The notes beneath the pieces are model-generated. The model did not search any database. It was given only the letters and a program-made list of their open reading frames with translations, and had not been told where the DNA came from. From positions 39,123 to 103,122 of the forward strand of contig DASSPH010000061.1 of NCBI GenBank assembly GCA_035699745.1: a stretch of 64,000 nt of DNA, given 5' to 3'. Both the position numbers and the translations under genes were made by a program. This document shows, piece by piece, positions 61,086 to 64,000 of this stretch; the stretch's first letter is position 1; each line of letters begins with the position of its first letter. Source of the stretch: Vicinamibacterales bacterium. GTDB lineage: Bacteria; Acidobacteriota; Vicinamibacteria; Vicinamibacterales; 2-12-FULL-66-21.

Positions 61086-61148
61086 CCGGGAGCCGGGAAC
61101 CGGGAGCTGAAAGCCGAAAGCTGAAAGCGGAAAGCTGGAAGCCGGACG
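61083..61148 (+). repeat. heptamer array (AGCYGRR)
   Basis: AGCCGGG x2, AACCGGG, AGCTGAA, AGCCGAA, AGCTGAA, AGCGGAA, AGCTGGA, AGCCGGA, exact period 7, filling the gap between the stops of fdhE and the carboxypeptidase gene. Confidence 0.9.
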
Positions 61149-62216
61149 CTACTTCGGCTGATCCTTGAACAGCTCGCCTGCCTTCGTGTTCAACCACGAG
61201 AACAGGTGACGCGTTTCCCAGAAGCGGCCGTTGTTGGAGTTGGCGCCCAGCACGACCACGGCGATCGGGTTGCCGGTCGGCAGGCGCAGCAGCGTCGCCA
61301 GGCAGTAGCCGGACTTGCTGATGAAGCCGGTCTTGCCGCCCATCACTTCGACGTCGCCTTTCATGACCAGCTGATTGGTGCTGTGGATCGGGATCTGACG
61401 GCGGTTGGTGGTGACGGTGTAGGTCGGCGTGCGCATGATCGAGGCGATGCGCTCGTCGCTCGATGCGAAGGTGATGAGGTGCGAGAGATCGAACGCTGAC
61501 GAGAGGTTGTTGGCGTTCAGGCCGGACGGGTCGGCGAAGGTCGTGTTCTGCAGGCCCAGCTCGATCGCCTTTTCGTTCATCCGCTCGATGAACGGGGCCA
61601 TGCCGCCGTGCGAGTTGCGCGCCAGCGCGCGGGCGGCAGCGTTGTCGGACGCGATGAGCAGCAGGTGCAGCAGCTCGCCCGCGGTGATCTGATCCCTGGC
61701 CTTGAGATACGTGGTCGAGGCGGCGTAGACGTCGCTGCGCTCGATGGTGATCGGCGCCGTCAGATCGGGGTTGTCCTCGAGGAAGACCAGCGCGGTCATC
61801 ACCTTGGTGATGCTGGCGATCGACCGCTTGTCCTGCGAATTCTCCTCGTAGAGGATCTGGCCGGTGACCGGATTGAAGATGATCGCGGCCGCGGCGCGGA
61901 CGTCCGGCACGACCTGGCCGGCCGCGTCGGTCTTGTACTGCGGCGTCATCGCCTCCTGCAGCTGACGGAGGCTGCGGAGCCGGGCGGCCTCGCGCGCGCG
62001 GGCGAGCGCGCGGGCGCGCGCCAGCGACGTGCGCCGGGCCCGCGACGAACGCGCCGAGTAGGCGACCTTCTTCTTCGCGGTCGCGGAGGCGGTACGAGTG
62101 GTGGTCTTTCTGGCCTGGCCGGCGTCGGCCGGAATGGCCGAGACGGGCAGCGCGATGACGGCGCCCAGCAGCGCCGGCAACAGACGGGAGACAAAAGTCG
62201 GGCGGATCAGGCGCAC
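61149..62216 (-). CDS. serine-type D-Ala-D-Ala carboxypeptidase (S11, PBP5/6-like)
   Basis: 355 residues from GTG 62216, chosen because GGAGGA lies three bases upstream; the frame stays open without homology to 62516. Signal peptide to about 30, then a basic Ala/Arg-rich linker (35-90). The peptidase core has S135-ITK138 (SIASITKVMT), SDN at 190-192 and KTG near 295 in GGKTGFISKSGYC. It trims the terminal D-Ala of peptidoglycan side chains. The PBP5 C-terminal beta domain and amphipathic anchor are absent, so it is a short form like DacF-related secreted enzymes. Confidence 0.93.
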   Translation of the reverse strand: MRLIRPTFVSRLLPALLGAVIALPVSAIPADAGQARKTTTRTASATAKKKVAYSARSSRARRTSLARARALARAREAARLRSLRQLQEAMTPQYKTDAAGQVVPDVRAAAAIIFNPVTGQILYEENSQDKRSIASITKVMTALVFLEDNPDLTAPITIERSDVYAASTTYLKARDQITAGELLHLLLIASDNAAARALARNSHGGMAPFIERMNEKAIELGLQNTTFADPSGLNANNLSSAFDLSHLITFASSDERIASIMRTPTYTVTTNRRQIPIHSTNQLVMKGDVEVMGGKTGFISKSGYCLATLLRLPTGNPIAVVVLGANSNNGRFWETRHLFSWLNTKAGELFKDQPK

Positions 62217-62524
62217 GCGTCCTCCGGGAACCGTCCTTCGCAGCCGGCTGGGAGCGGCCGCGTGGGTGTCAAACTTGGTGGAACATCGGCAGTGTAGCAT
62301 AAGCACCCGCAGATGCAACCACTTATAGACCTCAACCGTACGGAACGCCGCGAACCCCTCTCCCCCGGAGGGGGCGGCGGGCTCTGCCGTAATACAAGAC
62401 CCGTTCCATACGCCGCCGGGCGGCGCCGAGGGAGTCCGCTCGCCGCCCCCTTCCCCGCCCGCTCGCCGGGGCGCCAGGGCAGATATGCTATTTTCGGCGC
62501 GAGACTGCGAGACCACGAGCCGGC
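62217..62524. other. gene-free stretch with divergent promoters
   Basis: Between the carboxypeptidase gene (minus) and a small membrane-protein gene (plus). Contains the candidate promoter at 62291-62318 and a C/G-rich hairpin (CCCCTCTCCCCCGGAGGGGG near 62356). Otherwise I see nothing. Confidence 0.5.
62291..62318 (-). promoter_or_regulatory. candidate promoter for the carboxypeptidase gene
   Basis: TTGCAT (62318-62313), a 16-base spacer and TACACT (62296-62291) on the minus strand, about 75 bases ahead of the GTG. Confidence 0.4.
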
Positions 62525-63037
62525 ATGACGCATCACGAACAGGAATACGCGGCGCTGCGCGCCACCATCCGCGAGCGCGGCACCGCGCGCATGCTGCTGC
62601 TGCCGGTGGTCTTCGCCATCTGGGCCGGCGTCGCCATCGCCACCACCGCCGCCATCCAGCTCCCGATCGCCGCCATCCTGCCGCTCGTCGTGCTGGCCGC
62701 CGGCTTCGAGGCCATCTACGCGCTGCACATCAACGTCGAACGAATCGGCCGTTACCTGCAGGTGTTTCACGAACCCGACGGCGGCTGGGAACACGTGGCG
62801 ATGGAGTTTGGACGCCGCTTCCCCGGGCGCGGTCCTGACGCGCTCTTCAGCGCCCTCTTTCTCGTCGCCACCGCCATCAACTATCTCCCGGTCGCACTCG
62901 GCGGGACGACCCCGGAGCTGGCGACCGGCGGGCTGCTGCACTTGATGCTCGCCTTCCACATCGGGACCGCGCGCAGCCGCGCGTCGCAGCAGCGCCAGAA
63001 AGATCTCGAACGGTTCGTCGCCATAAAGGGATCCTGA
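62525..63037 (+). CDS. small multi-helix membrane protein, unknown
   Basis: 170 residues. Four hydrophobic stretches: about 22-42 (ARMLLLPVVFAIWAGVAIAT), 44-66, 105-125 (ALFSALFLVATAINYLPVAL) and 134-146. A conserved-looking loop NVERIGRYLQVFHEPDGGWE lies between helices 2 and 3. I do not recognise the family. Start ATG 62525; no strong ribosome site. It stands alone between divergent and downstream genes. Confidence 0.7.
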   Translation: MTHHEQEYAALRATIRERGTARMLLLPVVFAIWAGVAIATTAAIQLPIAAILPLVVLAAGFEAIYALHINVERIGRYLQVFHEPDGGWEHVAMEFGRRFPGRGPDALFSALFLVATAINYLPVALGGTTPELATGGLLHLMLAFHIGTARSRASQQRQKDLERFVAIKGS

Positions 63038-63188
63038 TCCAACCATTTGTTGTCACTCGTTCAACAATTGATCGTCGCGGCGACGCGCATCCATACGCGC
63101 GCGGCGAAATCCTGAGCAAAACGAGGCCTCCGCGATCGTGACTCTGCGGTACAGAGATTGCTGTCCCGGCCAGTGCGGAGGGGGCGTC

Positions 63189-63398
63189 ATGATGAGTCTG
63201 GTTCGGTTGCTCGGGTTCACCACGCTGGGATGCGGCTGCGTCACGGGGCGTTACCGTGAGATCGCGACCCACCGCGAAGTGACCTACGTCGAGGAGAAGG
63301 GCACCGGCTGCCAGCATCACGGCCACCGGCGCAATCACACGCTCGCCCCGGCGCGGTTCGGCAGCGTCGACCCGGTTCCCGTCGCGCGCGCCAGCTAG
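63189..63398 (+). CDS. small Cys/His-containing protein, unknown
   Basis: 69 residues from the first of two ATGs at 63189/63192, chosen because GGAGGGGG lies seven bases upstream. Sequence MMSLVRLLGFTTLGCGCVTG begins with a hydrophobic helix that ends in CGC, followed by RYREIATHREVTYVEEKG and CQHHGHRRNH. The Cys and His spacing could bind a metal, or the CGC could be a lipid or haem contact. I know no named family. The DNA methyltransferase starts 42 bases downstream. Confidence 0.7.
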   Translation: MMSLVRLLGFTTLGCGCVTGRYREIATHREVTYVEEKGTGCQHHGHRRNHTLAPARFGSVDPVPVARAS

Positions 63399-63440
63399 GC
63401 GCGGCGCTCGCGCGTCCGCCGAACTGCTACCATTCCCTGG

Positions 63441-64000
63441 ATGCCCAGTCCCCGGAAGTCGCCGCGACTTCCCCCGTTGCCCACGCCCCATACCCTGATA
63501 CAGACCCGCCGCGGCACGTTGAGGTTCTACCTTGGCGACTGCCTCGATGTGCTCCGTTCTCTCACGCCCGGCACCATTTCTGTAATCGTCACCTCGCCGC
63601 CCTACAACCTCGGCGTCCGCTATCGCAGCTACGACGACACGGTCCCGCGCGAGCGGTACCTGGGGTGGACCGGCGAATGGATCGCGGCGGCGGCGCGGAC
63701 GCTCGACGCCGACGGCTCGCTGTTCCTCAACGTCGGCGCCAAGCCGACCGATCCGTGGACGTCGATGGACGTCGCCCAGGCGGCGCGTCCGCACCTGGCG
63801 CTCCAGAACACCATCCACTGGATCAAGTCGATTGCGATCGACCAGGACGCCGCCGGCGCCGGTGCCGGGCTGACGCGCGATCTCAACGTCGGTCATTACA
63901 AGCCGATCAACAGCGACCGCTTCGTCAACGACTGCCAGGAGTTCATCTTTCAGTTCACGCCCGGGGGGCGCACGCCGCTCGACCGCCGCGCCGTCGGGGT
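63441..64000 (+). CDS. DNA methyltransferase, N4-C/N6-A type (cut by window edge)
   Basis: ATG 63441 opens a frame that continues past the window; 186 residues are seen. It has a short Pro-rich start, then FYLGDCLDVL (about 35-44) and motif IV TSPPYNLGVRY (about 57-67), followed by YLGWTGEWIAAAARTLDADG and GSLFLNVG (motif V/VI). The motif order with TSPPYN early and the SAM site expected later is that of the beta class. It methylates an adenine or cytosine amino group at a specific site. No restriction gene is seen upstream; the downstream side is unknown. Confidence 0.9.
   Translation, partial: MPSPRKSPRLPPLPTPHTLIQTRRGTLRFYLGDCLDVLRSLTPGTISVIVTSPPYNLGVRYRSYDDTVPRERYLGWTGEWIAAAARTLDADGSLFLNVGAKPTDPWTSMDVAQAARPHLALQNTIHWIKSIAIDQDAAGAGAGLTRDLNVGHYKPINSDRFVNDCQEFIFQFTPGGRTPLDRRAVG

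Overview
The window is high-GC bacterial DNA, densely coded on both strands. I infer Acidobacteriota, probably a Vicinamibacteria-like lineage. The reasons are a TonB-dependent receptor with an N-terminal carboxypeptidase-regulatory domain, membrane-bound Ser/Thr kinases, a sulfatase-like/TPR fusion, a bactofilin and a tRNA-Pro/MerR/HU neighbourhood. There is no rRNA gene or marker that fixes the taxon, so this is an inference from gene content.

Layout. 1-7.4 kb is a looser accessory-like stretch: a truncated NhaA antiporter, an unrecognised ORF, two tiny coupled membrane ORFs, a convergent response-regulator/histidine-kinase pair, a frameshifted LGFP/lectin-propeller gene and a GT-C-like membrane protein. 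7.4-16.6 kb holds tRNA-Pro(GGG), a MerR regulator, two tandem paralogous membrane Ser/Thr kinases, der, an HU/IHF gene behind a near-consensus promoter, and a site-2 protease. 16.6-24.5 kb is a minus-strand housekeeping run: priA, a family-4 uracil-DNA glycosylase, coaBC, rpoZ, gmk, yicC and an MsbA-like exporter. 24.5-34.9 kb is a surface-polysaccharide locus: galE and ugd on minus; four GT4 and one GT2 glycosyltransferases, a polyprenyl sugar-phosphate transferase and a UDP-xylose-synthase-like enzyme on plus. Most of its genes overlap by 1-4 bases. 35-48.5 kb carries an 897-aa coiled-coil protein, pgsA, a TPR lipoprotein, hflX, a Sua5-type enzyme, an MFS transporter, glpX, an acyl-CoA dehydrogenase, a four-helix-bundle protein, a SAM hydrolase, a methyltransferase and a bactofilin. 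48.6-64 kb carries a cysteine desulfurase-mnmA pair, trxB-trxA, glgA, a sulfatase-like/TPR protein, the TonB-dependent receptor with a small membrane partner, fdhE, a D-Ala-D-Ala carboxypeptidase, two small proteins and the start of a DNA methyltransferase.

The most unusual signal is not a conventional gene. At least a dozen places carry arrays of a degenerate 7-, 8- or 9-base unit. The period is held strictly while the bases vary, and each site has its own unit. They lie at gene borders: 7490, 19670, 19829, 24524, 33905, 34915, 43013, 45494/46196, 47797, 48578, 50882, 56365/56845 and 61083. Many are built as two inverted arms. In one case (45494-46316) the arms enclose a four-helix-bundle protein gene of the S23/Avd-like family, as if a full element carried a gene and the others were gene-less versions. 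Several arrays run into reading frames (galE, coaBC, the glycosylase, and the tail of the four-helix protein). Separate REP-like palindromes occur at 13894-13954, inside priA, and as in-frame repeats in the second kinase and in a glycosyltransferase.
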